A stretch of 64,000 bases of DNA, taken from positions 140,506-204,505 of the forward strand of contig CAMJWS010000002.1 in NCBI GenBank assembly GCA_946409515.1, in the 5' to 3' direction. The notes under the pieces were generated by a model. It was not told the DNA's origin. It saw only the letters and a program-made list of their open reading frames with translations, and made no database searches. The DNA comes from an uncultured Caryophanales bacterium (GTDB lineage: Bacteria; Bacillota_I; Bacilli_A; RFN20; CAG-826). A program made the position numbers and the translations under genes. Of the stretch, positions 53,821 through 62,197 are shown piece after piece (the stretch's first letter is position 1; every line of letters starts with the position of its first letter).

Positions 53821-54384
53821 GTGATACTTATCATCGACAATCGCTACGCCAATAACAAAAAACCTGGCAATAATCAAAACAAAGATTTAGTAAATGAAAA
53901 CGTTCGTTTTCCAGAAGTCCTTTTAATCGGACCTAATGGTGAGCAACTCGGAACAATGTCTTCTCGCGAAGCACAATTTAAAGCCAATGAATATGATTTG
54001 GACTTATTATGTGTTGCGCCAGCGGCCAAACCTCCAGTTTGCAAGATCATTAATTACAGCAAATATCGCTTCGAGCAACAAAAGAAAGCTAAAGAAGCTA
54101 AAAAGAAACAACATACTGTAGAAATCAAGGAAGTCCAATTAACACCACAAATTGGTGGTCATGATATGGACACTAAAGCCAGAGCCGCACAAAAATTCTT
54201 AGAAGCGGGTAACAAAGTTAAAGTAGGCGTACGTTTCCGTGGCCGTCAAATGACTCACATCGAAGTCGGCCAAGAAGTCATGGATAAGTTTATCGCTCTA
54301 TTAAGTGATTACGCGAATATTGAAAAGCCATCTGCGATGGAAGGTCGCTGGATGTACGCAATACTCGCCCCAAAGAAGAAGTAG
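53821..54384 (+). CDS. infC: Translation initiation factor IF-3
   Basis: This roughly 185-residue protein has the IF3 N-domain (VNENVRFPEVLLIGPNGEQL, SREAQFKANEYDLDLLCVAP, PPVCKIINYSKYRFEQQ) and C-domain (KEVQLTPQIGGHDMDTKARA, KVGVRFRGRQMTHIEVGQ). It keeps 30S subunits free and checks the start codon. No ATG lies in frame near the beginning. The GTG at 53821 abuts the AAGGAG site and is probably too close. An ATC at 53830 or 53833, or ATA at 53824, is more likely, as infC is known for non-standard starts that allow self-control. Boundaries here use the GTG. Confidence 0.93.
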   Translation: MILIIDNRYANNKKPGNNQNKDLVNENVRFPEVLLIGPNGEQLGTMSSREAQFKANEYDLDLLCVAPAAKPPVCKIINYSKYRFEQQKKAKEAKKKQHTVEIKEVQLTPQIGGHDMDTKARAAQKFLEAGNKVKVGVRFRGRQMTHIEVGQEVMDKFIALLSDYANIEKPSAMEGRWMYAILAPKKK

Positions 54385-54396
54385 GAGGAAAGTATT

Positions 54397-54591
54397 ATGC
54401 CAAAAATGAAAAGCAAAAGAGCTTTAATGAAAAGAATTAAAGTTACCGGCACAGGCAAAGTCGTTAGACATCACGCCTATGTTTCACATTTAGCCCCACA
54501 CAAAACCACAAAACAAAAGAGACACTTAATGAAGTCCGCTGTCTTACACAAGACCGACTACAAGAGAATTAAGTTTCTCATCGTTAAATAA
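54397..54591 (+). CDS. rpmI: 50S ribosomal protein L35
   Basis: This 64-residue basic protein is typical of L35: MPKMKSKRALMKRIKVTGTG, then KQKRHLMK. AGGAGG precedes the ATG. It lies 12 bases after infC. Confidence 0.97.
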   Translation: MPKMKSKRALMKRIKVTGTGKVVRHHAYVSHLAPHKTTKQKRHLMKSAVLHKTDYKRIKFLIVK

Positions 54592-54606
54592 GGAGGACAC
54601 TAGAAT

Positions 54607-54957
54607 ATGGCAAGAGTTAAAGGTGGCACAGTCACACACGCCCGTCGTAAAAGAGTATTAAAAAGAGCCTCTGGTTATTTCGGTAGCAAACACTTATTAT
54701 TCAAAACTGCGAAAGAACAAGTTATGCACAGCTTACGCTATGCGTACATCTCTCGTAAAGACCGCAAGAGAGATTTCCGTAAATTATGGATCAGACGTAT
54801 CAACGCTGCTTGCAGATTAAACGATATCTCTTATAGCAAATTCATGTTCGGTTTAAAACAAGCCAACATCAACATCAACCGTAAGATGTTATCTGAATTA
54901 GCGATCAATGATCCAAAAGCTTTCGCTGATTTAGTGAAAACTGCTAAAAAGGCCTAA
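54607..54957 (+). CDS. rplT: 50S ribosomal protein L20
   Basis: This 116-residue protein has [40 protein letters not shown] and [17 protein letters not shown]. It binds 23S rRNA early in assembly and should bind the infC leader to repress its own operon. AAGGAGG precedes the ATG. Confidence 0.98.
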   Translation: MARVKGGTVTHARRKRVLKRASGYFGSKHLLFKTAKEQVMHSLRYAYISRKDRKRDFRKLWIRRINAACRLNDISYSKFMFGLKQANININRKMLSELAINDPKAFADLVKTAKKA

Positions 54958-54978
54958 TTAATAATTAAGGTTTGATAA

Positions 54979-55003
54979 AAGGACGAGTAATATCGTCCTT
55001 TTA
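54979..55003. terminator. Bidirectional terminator between rplT and the 55001 gene
   Basis: AAGGACGA-6 bases-TCGTCCTT has a T-rich right side (TTATTT) and an A-rich left side. Confidence 0.85.
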
Positions 55004-55708
55004 TTTATATTCTTTAAATCCCGCTTGCTTTAATAAAGCAATATATTCATCTGAAATATCTATTTTTGATTCTTTCTTACTTTGCTTTATTTCAGCATCA
55101 CTTCGTAAAAACTTATGTATGCTTTTTACTGAATACATATTCATCTTTTCATCAAAGGTTATTTCCTCTAATAAGTCATAAAGAATGTGACATTCTAGTC
55201 GATAATATTTATTGTTTTCTTTTGAATAAATGATACTTGAAATCATTTCCGCGTTTGATTCAATTGTTATTCTTTCTAGATAGGAAACACAATCAGAAAC
55301 TTCCACGATGTAATTTAGGCGATTATCAAGACTAGAGAAAGAATAACGAAAGTTTCCATTTACTTTGTAAATGATATCGCCAAATAAATCTATTTCACCA
55401 TTATTTTCATATACGTATCTAAGGGAATCGTTTTCAAATAAGTAAGTAAAATATGAACCATGTTTTGGTTTATTCTCTAATAGATTATCTACTTTTTTAA
55501 TACCATCTAAATAATCCAAAGAATGAGCATAATATCCTAAATCAGAATAATGATATTTCATACTGATTCTAGAATAGCGAATCATTGTGGGTTTGAATGT
55601 TTTAAAACTATTCATGGCCCCACTATTTAAATAAGAAAGCCAAAGCTCTTTCGCGTGCTTTCTTAAATATAAAACATGTTCATGAAAGTCTTCTTCTTTT
55701 AAAAACAT
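55001..55708 (-). CDS. Unknown protein next to a phosphatidyltransferase
   Basis: I do not recognise this 235-residue protein. The N-terminus is helical (EEDFHEHVLYLRKHAKELWL) and is followed by mixed strands rich in Tyr, Asn and Ser. Segments such as RYSRISMKYHYSDLGYYAHS and KENNKYYRLECHILYDLLEE suggest a beta-rich cytosolic domain. There is no signal peptide or membrane helix. It starts one base after the CDP-alcohol phosphatidyltransferase stop, so the two form a unit that ends at the shared terminator. Confidence 0.6.
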   Translation of the reverse strand: MFLKEEDFHEHVLYLRKHAKELWLSYLNSGAMNSFKTFKPTMIRYSRISMKYHYSDLGYYAHSLDYLDGIKKVDNLLENKPKHGSYFTYLFENDSLRYVYENNGEIDLFGDIIYKVNGNFRYSFSSLDNRLNYIVEVSDCVSYLERITIESNAEMISSIIYSKENNKYYRLECHILYDLLEEITFDEKMNMYSVKSIHKFLRSDAEIKQSKKESKIDISDEYIALLKQAGFKEYK

Positions 55709-55709
55709 A

Positions 55710-56306
55710 TTATTTATCTTCTTCTATGGGATTATTCTCGTTTCTTCTTATAAAGAAGACTGATTTATTTCTCGTGTCATACTTTTTAGCGATGATATGG
55801 ATAAGATTGATTTCTACGCCACTATATAAGGCAATTGTTCCACCCACGATCATATAGATAGTCCATAATAATGGAATCTCTCCTATAAAGAAGAATGGGA
55901 AGGCATAGACTAATAAGCCTAAGGCTTTATTAGCGTATGTATGAATCGCGCTAAACCTATTGAATTTAATCGCACATATAATATAAGCGATAAAGTGTAA
56001 TGCGGTTGGTGTACCAATAATCGCCCATTGATATGGTAAAAGTAATCTTTGGAATGTTGGGAATAGCTTAGCCGCCATCACGCCATAGAATAATAAATCA
56101 GATAAACTATCTAGCGCTGAACCAAAGCTAGATTGTACCCCTAATTTACGGGCCACTAAGCCATCAAAAGCGTCAGATAAGCCACACACACCATAAACGA
56201 TAAAAAATGGCACAGAAAGCGGTTCTAATGCAACCAAAGCAATTGCACCAAAGATACGGATTAATGTAATTAAGTTAGCAGCGTTTTTCTTAAAGAAATT
56301 CATAAC
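55710..56306 (-). CDS. CDP-alcohol phosphatidyltransferase
   Basis: This 198-residue membrane protein has the family signature DG-x2-AR-x8-G-x3-D-x3-D, seen as FDGLVARKLGVQSSFGSALD with SLSD after it, and about five hydrophobic helices. It would join a CDP-diacylglycerol to glycerol phosphate, serine or another alcohol; the exact product (PgsA- or PssA-like) cannot be read. The start MNFFKK is chosen, because TTGTTT-17-TATACT lies 10 bases before it and no Shine-Dalgarno site is present. A longer frame exists upstream. Confidence 0.85.
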   Translation of the reverse strand, partial: VMNFFKKNAANLITLIRIFGAIALVALEPLSVPFFIVYGVCGLSDAFDGLVARKLGVQSSFGSALDSLSDLLFYGVMAAKLFPTFQRLLLPYQWAIIGTPTALHFIAYIICAIKFNRFSAIHTYANKALGLLVYAFPFFFIGEIPLLWTIYMIVGGTIALYSGVEINLIHIIAKKYDTRNKSVFFIRRNENNPIEEDK

Positions 56307-56450
56307 TAACTCTAGTATAGTCTCTTTAAAAAATGTAAACAAGAAAGGTAACAAGATGTTACAGCGAGAATATATATGTTAAGTATTTATCGACTTTTTA
56401 TTGTCTTATTTATTCCTTAATTAATATAGTGAAAGTGTGAGGTAATGCAT

Positions 56451-56792
56451 ATGAAACGCAAATTTCCACCATTAGTATTTGGCATTATTGCTTTAGTTAT
56501 TGTCGTTATCTTGTTCTTACTTTCCATGGTTGTTAGAAGCATGGATCCAGAGGATATAAATTGGTATTGGAACTCACCTTTCTTAATGTGGTTTTGTATT
56601 TTTCCAATATATATGCCATTTGCCGCTGTCGGTATTGTACGCAGCGTTAAGCGTATCCGTTACAAAGAAGAAAGAGAAATGGCTATTACTAGCGCAGCAA
56701 TAGCTGCATCAGCAGTCTTATTAGGCGCCATACTAGTCATCTCTTTTGTCATGTGCTATCAAAATTGGCCACGATTCTGGATCACACATTAA
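56451..56792 (+). CDS. Small membrane protein, hypothetical
   Basis: This 113-residue protein has three hydrophobic segments (about 7-27, 44-65 and 81-102). The order is MKRKFPPLVFGIIALVIVVI, a short polar loop with MDPEDINWYWN, a second helix, a basic loop (SVKRIRYKEER) and a third. No family is recognised. GTGAGGT precedes the second ATG, used as the start. It is single and convergent with thiI. Confidence 0.6.
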   Translation: MKRKFPPLVFGIIALVIVVILFLLSMVVRSMDPEDINWYWNSPFLMWFCIFPIYMPFAAVGIVRSVKRIRYKEEREMAITSAAIAASAVLLGAILVISFVMCYQNWPRFWITH

Positions 56793-56799
56793 AATTAAA

Positions 56800-56825
56800 A
56801 GCGAGCATTCATTGCTCGCTATTTT
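56800..56825. terminator. Bidirectional terminator between the 56451 gene and thiI
   Basis: An 8-bp stem AGCGAGCA/TGCTCGCT has a 5-base loop and is flanked by T-rich sequence on the right and A-rich sequence on the left. Confidence 0.85.
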
Positions 56826-58015
56826 TATAAGAGATCGTTATCTTGTGTTTCGCTTGTAATAATCTTGACTTCGACATTATTAATCGCATCTCTGATCATT
56901 GATTCATAGTCAAATTTCTTTTCAAATTCTTCGACTTCATCTTGATGAGGCATTGTCTTAGGAGCCTTTGGTGTAAAGATTGTACAACAATCTTCATATG
57001 GTCTAATGGAGATATCATATGTTCCAATCTTTTTACTAATCTTAATGATTTCTAACTTATCAGTGGTCGCAAGTGGACGAATAACTGGTGTATTAGTGAC
57101 CGCGTTAATAACGTGCATTGATTGAAGTGTTTGACTGGCGACTTGACCAATAGATTCGCCACTACTGATGACTGGACATTTTCTACGTTTAGATAAAGCA
57201 TCCGCAAGTCTAAACATCATACGTCTCATAAGAGTAATACAGTAGCTTTCAGGAGCGTTATCATAGATCGCTTCTTGAATCTTAGTGAATGGAACAATAT
57301 GCAATCTAATACGAGGTTGATATCTAGTTAAGACTTTTAATAAGTCTTCTAACTTATAGATAACACCCATTTGGGTATATGGAGGAGAAGCAAAATGGAT
57401 ACATTCAATGCTGACGCCTCTTTTCATCATTAAATATGCCGCGACTGGTGAATCAATACCACCACTTAACATATGCATAGTTTTACCGCCTACGCCTAAT
57501 GGGTAGCCACCCGCTCCTAGATATGTCTTACAGAAGATATAGGCAGCTTCTTGTCTAACTTCGATAGAAAGAAGGATATCAGGATTATGGACATCCACTT
57601 TTAAGTGTTCGGTATTTCTTAAGATATGACTAGCCACGATTCTAGTGATTTCATCAGAGATGAGGGGATATGTTTTATCGCCTCTTTTGACTTTAACTTT
57701 AAAGGTTTTACCTTCTTCCTCTTTAATTAGGTTTAAAGTGGACTGTTTCATATCTTCGATTTCTTTAGAACATCTATAGACTAAAGATAAAGCATGGATA
57801 CCAGATACATCTTGTAAACGTTCAATAATTGGATGATAGTCTAAACCATTTAAACCGACATAGATATGGTCATATCTAGTTTCAAATGACAAGCTTGGCC
57901 AATCCTTAAGAGCGTTTTTAACATTATCCGCGAGGGTGCGGATAAAGTCTTTTTTGTTTTTACCTTTAGTGGATAGTTCACCAAAGCGAATCATAATATG
58001 GTCATAAGTGATCAT
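56825..58015 (-). CDS. thiI: tRNA 4-thiouridine synthetase ThiI
   Basis: This 396-residue protein has a ferredoxin-like/THUMP N-terminal half (about 1-165, RFGELSTKGKNKKDFI) and a PP-loop ATPase with HMLSGGIDSPVAAYLMMKRG (about 180). CCTIFTPKAPKT follows. It activates U8 of tRNA and takes sulfur from the cysteine desulfurase encoded just upstream. No rhodanese domain is present, as in Bacillus. The start overlaps the iscS stop as ATGA. Confidence 0.95.
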   Translation of the reverse strand: MITYDHIMIRFGELSTKGKNKKDFIRTLADNVKNALKDWPSLSFETRYDHIYVGLNGLDYHPIIERLQDVSGIHALSLVYRCSKEIEDMKQSTLNLIKEEEGKTFKVKVKRGDKTYPLISDEITRIVASHILRNTEHLKVDVHNPDILLSIEVRQEAAYIFCKTYLGAGGYPLGVGGKTMHMLSGGIDSPVAAYLMMKRGVSIECIHFASPPYTQMGVIYKLEDLLKVLTRYQPRIRLHIVPFTKIQEAIYDNAPESYCITLMRRMMFRLADALSKRRKCPVISSGESIGQVASQTLQSMHVINAVTNTPVIRPLATTDKLEIIKISKKIGTYDISIRPYEDCCTIFTPKAPKTMPHQDEVEEFEKKFDYESMIRDAINNVEVKIITSETQDNDLL

Positions 58016-59148
58016 TGTTTAATCTCCTTAAGGATTTCTTCTAAGTTTTTAATTAGTGCCTCTACTTCTTCAAGGGTGTTATCTTTATCAAAAGATATAC
58101 GAATCGTATTATGGGCAAGATTTAAATCTTGATACATCGCATAGACGACTTTACTATAGTCTTCATTCTTCGCGTGGCATGCGCTTAATGAGGAAACCAT
58201 AATACCGCGATTAGATAAGGCTTCTACTACGACACTGGCTTTATGATGAAGTAGAGAGAAGTTAACGATATATGGATTATCTTCATTATATGAATTAATA
58301 AGATATTTATCTTTGTTATCTTTTAGATAGCATAACAACCTTTCACTTAAGGCTTTAACTTTGTTAAAGTTAGTAGTCTCACCTTCAATCGAAAGTCTAA
58401 GGGCTTTCGCTAAGGAAGCAGAAAGGGCTAAGGTGTTAGTGCCGCTTCTTAAATTGTTTTCTTGCCCCCCGCCTTGGTTCACCGCTTTTAGGATGATTTT
58501 CTTTTCTTTAATTAATAAACCTGAACCTAATAAGCCATGTATCTTATGACCAGCGATAGAGAACATATCGATATTATTGAAATCCAATGGTAATTTACCA
58601 ATGGCTTGAACCATATCAACATGGAAGGCAATTTTAGGGAATTTCTTAAGGTATTCGCCAACTTCTTTAATTGGATTAATGGCCCCGACTTCATTATTGA
58701 CCATCATAAGAGAAACTAGGATTGTATCTTCTCTAATTGCTGCCTTTAAAGAATTAACCTCTATTTGCCCTTCTTTATTAACTGGAAGAACAGTGACTTC
58801 AAAGCCGAAATCTTGCATCTCTAAAACCGTGTTTAAAACTGAAGGATGCTCAGTTGCGCTTGTGATAATGTGTTTACCACGGTTACGATTCGCAAAGCAG
58901 TATCCTTTTATAGCGAGGTTATTAGCCTCTGTAGCGCCACTAGTAAAGATCACCTCGTGATGAGTGAGTTTGAGAACATTTAAAATTTGTTCACGACTTT
59001 TATCTAATAGACGTGAAGATTCTTGACCAAGAGAATGGATGCTGCTCGGATTTGCGAAATATTTAAGTGTAATTTGATTGTAAGAGTTTAATACTTCAGG
59101 ATCAACTTTAGTTGTGGCAGCATTATCTAAGTAGATAACATTAGTCAT
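58012..59148 (-). CDS. Cysteine desulfurase (IscS/NifS-like, partner of ThiI)
   Basis: This 378-residue PLP enzyme has MTNVIYLDNAATTKVDPEVL, IFTSGATEANNLAIKGY, FHVDMVQAIGKL, SIAGHKIHGLLGSGLLI (the PLP lysine in GHK) and the sulfur-carrying Cys in SSLSACHAKNE. It delivers sulfur from cysteine, here most likely to ThiI for tRNA. Its stop is TGA within the ATGA overlap with thiI. Its start overlaps the end of ezrA by 8 bases. The order ezrA-iscS-thiI is known from Bacilli. Confidence 0.93.
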   Translation of the reverse strand: MTNVIYLDNAATTKVDPEVLNSYNQITLKYFANPSSIHSLGQESSRLLDKSREQILNVLKLTHHEVIFTSGATEANNLAIKGYCFANRNRGKHIITSATEHPSVLNTVLEMQDFGFEVTVLPVNKEGQIEVNSLKAAIREDTILVSLMMVNNEVGAINPIKEVGEYLKKFPKIAFHVDMVQAIGKLPLDFNNIDMFSIAGHKIHGLLGSGLLIKEKKIILKAVNQGGGQENNLRSGTNTLALSASLAKALRLSIEGETTNFNKVKALSERLLCYLKDNKDKYLINSYNEDNPYIVNFSLLHHKASVVVEALSNRGIMVSSLSACHAKNEDYSKVVYAMYQDLNLAHNTIRISFDKDNTLEEVEALIKNLEEILKEIKQ

Positions 59149-60877
59149 TAGCGGTACCTGTATCCTCTACGTGCATACGCTTAAAGATAGCGTTGGCTTC
59201 GTGATAAACTTTAACGAATTCGCCTTGATAGAATTCTTGTTCAAGAGCACTTAATTGTTGATGGACATCATCTTGATGATTTCTATCTCTATTAGCGTAG
59301 ACAACCGCTGATTCGGCAAGTTGCATTTCTCTAAACTTGTTTTCGATTTCATCGAATAAGGCATTGGCGTTACCTTTTAAGCTAGCGACCTTTTCGTTGA
59401 TTTCATCAACAGCGATTGGTTGGACTTTAATGGCTTTATCGATTTCGTTTAATAAGTCGTAGCAATCCTCAATACGCACTTTATATGGTTCAGAGAATTC
59501 TGGAATAGCGATTTCTCTAAGTAAGCTTTCTTCTTGTTTGAGTCGATAATAATAAACAAACACTAAAGTGTAGGCTTCTTCACTACTGGTCTTTAAGAAT
59601 TCGATGTATTGTTTGAATTCTTCCATACCTTCTTTAGCGGTAGCATATTGGTTATTTAACTCATCAAGTTTACCTTTTAAGGTAGAGAAAGGTTGTTTTA
59701 AGGAACTATGAACATAGTTATCTAAGGACTGTTTAGTGGTACCTAGGGAGTTCATAGTTTGCTTTAATGCTTCGACCTTTTCTTTACGCTCATCTGTCAC
59801 TACATATGTGCGGTAAAGACCTGGTAAAAGAGAGCAGATCTTTAAGAATGATTTTTCTAAATCGACGACATTTTGATAAATTTCTTCATTATGTGTTTCA
59901 AAGAAGTTCTTATCGCTTTGTTCGTTGTTTAAGAGTTCTCTCATCTCTTCAATTTCACTTTGAAGTGCATCCAAAGATTCCATGATATTACCAATTTGTA
60001 ACTTAGTTAAACGAGTGCGAATGATATTTAAATCATTGTTCCATTCACCTAACTTAGTTTGGAAAGCAAGGTTATATAATGGTAGACCTTGTGCTTCTAA
60101 TGCTTCATAGTCTTTCTTTAAATCTTCGATTTTTTCTGGGATCACTGTATTCACTAAGATACAGAGATTTGGTAATTGGCTTAAAGCGCTTTCTAAAGCA
60201 GACACCACTTTAGTGATTGTTGGTAATAAACTTTGAGCATCATCATATTCCGCACTTTCGATATGTGTTTCAAATTCCACGAACATTTGATCGAGCTTAT
60301 CAAATACTTGGTTAATAGAGGAGCTGACTAAATCTAAGTCAGAGCTATTCGCATAGAATGTTTGTTTAACACGTCTATAACTTTCTTTGAGTTTAAGAAT
60401 GGATTGACGAGAATCTTCTTCTGGCTTAATAAGTGTATATAAGTCATTATCTAATGCGTTAACTTTATCTTCGAAGACTTTCATCGCTTTCTTGGTGTCA
60501 CCGATAACAGTTTTAATATTTTTGAACTGCTTATTATTAATAAGAGCGTTTAATTGTTTGAGCATGGATTCCGCGAACTTATCATCGTTTTCATAGATTT
60601 CTTTAAATCTACGAGAGAACTTTTCATGCTTATCAACATAAAGTAAGTTTGTTCTAGAAATGATTTCTAAACGATGGATGTATTGGGAGTCTTGACCAAT
60701 TAAAAGAGCATCAAGATAGGAGTATTTCTTTTGTAATTCACGAACTTGGTGTTTGATTCTATTTCTGGAAATAACAAAGTGATAAAGAAGGAAGAGTAAA
60801 ACACCGAGCACTATAGAGCCACCAATGGCAGCGACAATAACTGCTACTCGTTCACCACTAGAAAGAAGTATATACAT
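59141..60877 (-). CDS. ezrA: Septation ring formation regulator EzrA
   Basis: This 578-residue protein has one N-terminal transmembrane helix (about 9-32, VIVAAIGGSIVLGVLLFLLY) followed by long helical spectrin-like repeats across the rest, with heptad patterns throughout. The layout and the iscS-thiI neighbours fit EzrA. It sits under the membrane, binds the FtsZ tail and stops extra rings from forming. Length matches the Bacillus protein. AAGGAGG precedes the ATG. Confidence 0.9.
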   Translation of the reverse strand: MYILLSSGERVAVIVAAIGGSIVLGVLLFLLYHFVISRNRIKHQVRELQKKYSYLDALLIGQDSQYIHRLEIISRTNLLYVDKHEKFSRRFKEIYENDDKFAESMLKQLNALINNKQFKNIKTVIGDTKKAMKVFEDKVNALDNDLYTLIKPEEDSRQSILKLKESYRRVKQTFYANSSDLDLVSSSINQVFDKLDQMFVEFETHIESAEYDDAQSLLPTITKVVSALESALSQLPNLCILVNTVIPEKIEDLKKDYEALEAQGLPLYNLAFQTKLGEWNNDLNIIRTRLTKLQIGNIMESLDALQSEIEEMRELLNNEQSDKNFFETHNEEIYQNVVDLEKSFLKICSLLPGLYRTYVVTDERKEKVEALKQTMNSLGTTKQSLDNYVHSSLKQPFSTLKGKLDELNNQYATAKEGMEEFKQYIEFLKTSSEEAYTLVFVYYYRLKQEESLLREIAIPEFSEPYKVRIEDCYDLLNEIDKAIKVQPIAVDEINEKVASLKGNANALFDEIENKFREMQLAESAVVYANRDRNHQDDVHQQLSALEQEFYQGEFVKVYHEANAIFKRMHVEDTGTAND

Positions 60878-61023
60878 AAAGGAAGCCTCCTTGATAATTG
60901 ACTAATAAAACATATGGCTTTAGCCACACTATTATTCTAACGAATTTCACCCTTGAGTTAAAAGTATTTTTAAGAAATATTCTATTTATTAAAGATAGTG
61001 AGACAAAAAACACTAACATAATT

Positions 61024-61052
61024 TTGCATTTTCTTTAGCAGTTTTCTATATT
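61024..61052 (+). promoter_or_regulatory. Promoter of the small membrane-protein cluster
   Basis: TTGCAT (61024-61029), 17 bases and TATATT (61047-61052) would give a leader of about 105 bases before 61165. The leader contains GAGAGGC and GGTCTCTC, which can pair. Nothing else is seen in the 60878-61164 gap except the ezrA start region. Confidence 0.6.
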
Positions 61053-61164
61053 TAATGTGTCTAATAAGCGAGAGGCAAAAGCCACGATTGATATCGATAA
61101 TTAATGGTCTCTCTAGTGTTATAGATTTATAACCTACTTAACCACTAAAGAAAGGAACAATATT

Positions 61165-61467
61165 ATGGGAGCCGTATTTCTCTTATACTTGTTATATCCA
61201 TTCATTATCATCATCGGTGCACTTCTGCTTGGAGCAGTAATTATTTCTTTAATTGTGTTTATTAATAACATGAAAAACGGCGCGAATAATAAATGGCCTA
61301 CAAAGAATATAGTGGGCGCAATTATCTCTGGGATTATTTTCACCATTGCTTTAATCATTATTATTGTTTGTTTCATGGGTACATTTGACTCCTTCTCAAT
61401 TGGTTCTCCAGCTTCTAATCCATCTTCAAGCGAAGCCGCTATTGCTTTGATGGCTATGAATCTATAG
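61165..61467 (+). CDS. Small membrane protein, first of three related genes
   Basis: This 100-residue protein has two hydrophobic helices (about 5-33 and 50-73) separated by the basic loop NNMKNGANNKWPTKNIVGAI. The tail after the second helix is small and serine-rich (SNPSSSEAAIALMAMNL). The NKW motif loop recurs in the two genes downstream. AAAGGA precedes the ATG. No known family is recognised. The set looks like a tandem duplication. Confidence 0.6.
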   Translation: MGAVFLLYLLYPFIIIIGALLLGAVIISLIVFINNMKNGANNKWPTKNIVGAIISGIIFTIALIIIIVCFMGTFDSFSIGSPASNPSSSEAAIALMAMNL

Positions 61468-61485
61468 AAAGGTGGAATAAAGCTT

Positions 61486-61701
61486 ATGATGTCAGGACTT
61501 GGAACTGCACTAGGTAACTTAATAATGATTTTTACGGGACTTTTGCTTATTCCTGCAGTAGCAGTATTCATCATTTTGTTAATAAAATGCATTAAGAATA
61601 AATGGAAAAGAGGATTGCTTGCACCATTTATCGTTATTTCGATAATCATAACAATCATAATCGTTTGTGAAGCTTCTTATCTCATTGATATGATGTTTTA
61701 A
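61486..61701 (+). CDS. Small membrane protein, second and shortest of three related genes
   Basis: This 71-residue protein has two helices (about 7-32 and 43-62) around KCIKNKWKRGLLAPFIV, the same basic loop as its neighbours. It lacks the serine-rich tail. AAAGGTGG precedes the ATG. It lies 18 bases after the first copy, so they are co-transcribed. Confidence 0.55.
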   Translation: MMSGLGTALGNLIMIFTGLLLIPAVAVFIILLIKCIKNKWKRGLLAPFIVISIIITIIIVCEASYLIDMMF

Positions 61702-61741
61702 AACAATTGCGATTAATTCATAAAAAATGTAGAGTATTGTC

Positions 61742-62071
61742 ATGGCGTTTATTGGAGCATTTTTTGTTACAATTCTCATCGGCATCTTTGGTGTACTAGT
61801 CTGGATTGCATTAGCACTCATCGTTTTAGCAATCCTTTTTATTTTCATTCCATGCTTAATCATCGCCATTATCAATTTAATAAAGGGCGCTAAGAATAAG
61901 TGGCCAAAGAGAAATGTAATTCCTCTTGTGATTACTGGTCCAATTTCTATATTGTTCCTTCTTGCAATCACGATTTTTTTAATTGCGGCACTTGTCGTTT
62001 ATATATCAAATCCATCTTTTGGATCTAGCAGTAGCAGTTCCGCTCAAATCGCTCTACTTTACTTCATGTAG
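61742..62071 (+). CDS. Small membrane protein, third of three related genes
   Basis: This 109-residue protein has two helices (about 5-43 and 61-86) around NLIKGAKNKWPKRNVIPL, then a small serine-rich tail (SFGSSSSSSAQIALLYFM) like that of the first copy. No Shine-Dalgarno site is present. TTGCGA-17-TAGAGT-6 bases-ATG suggests its own leaderless promoter. A terminator follows at 62107. Confidence 0.55.
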   Translation: MAFIGAFFVTILIGIFGVLVWIALALIVLAILFIFIPCLIIAIINLIKGAKNKWPKRNVIPLVITGPISILFLLAITIFLIAALVVYISNPSFGSSSSSSAQIALLYFM

Positions 62072-62106
62072 GAGTTATATTTAGACTATTAAACTATTTG
62101 CCACAC

Positions 62107-62133
62107 GACTTGCTTTATAAGCAGGTCTTTTTT
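62107..62133 (+). terminator. Terminator of the small membrane-protein cluster
   Basis: GACTTGC-7 bases-GCAGGTC (one G-U pair) is followed by six T. Confidence 0.85.
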
Positions 62134-62162
62134 ATTGGTGGATTAAAAATATAATTTTTTGG

Positions 62163-62191
62163 TTGACTGATTTAACAGATTTCTATATATT
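62163..62191 (+). promoter_or_regulatory. Promoter of rpsD
   Basis: TTGACT (62163-62168), 17 bases and TATATT (62186-62191). Confidence 0.8.
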
Positions 62192-62197
62192 ATTAAC

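Noticed and set aside
61134-61971. Minus-strand frames opposite the small membrane proteins
   Set aside because: Their composition is a mirror of the hydrophobic plus-strand genes, and the plus frames have ribosome sites or promoters.
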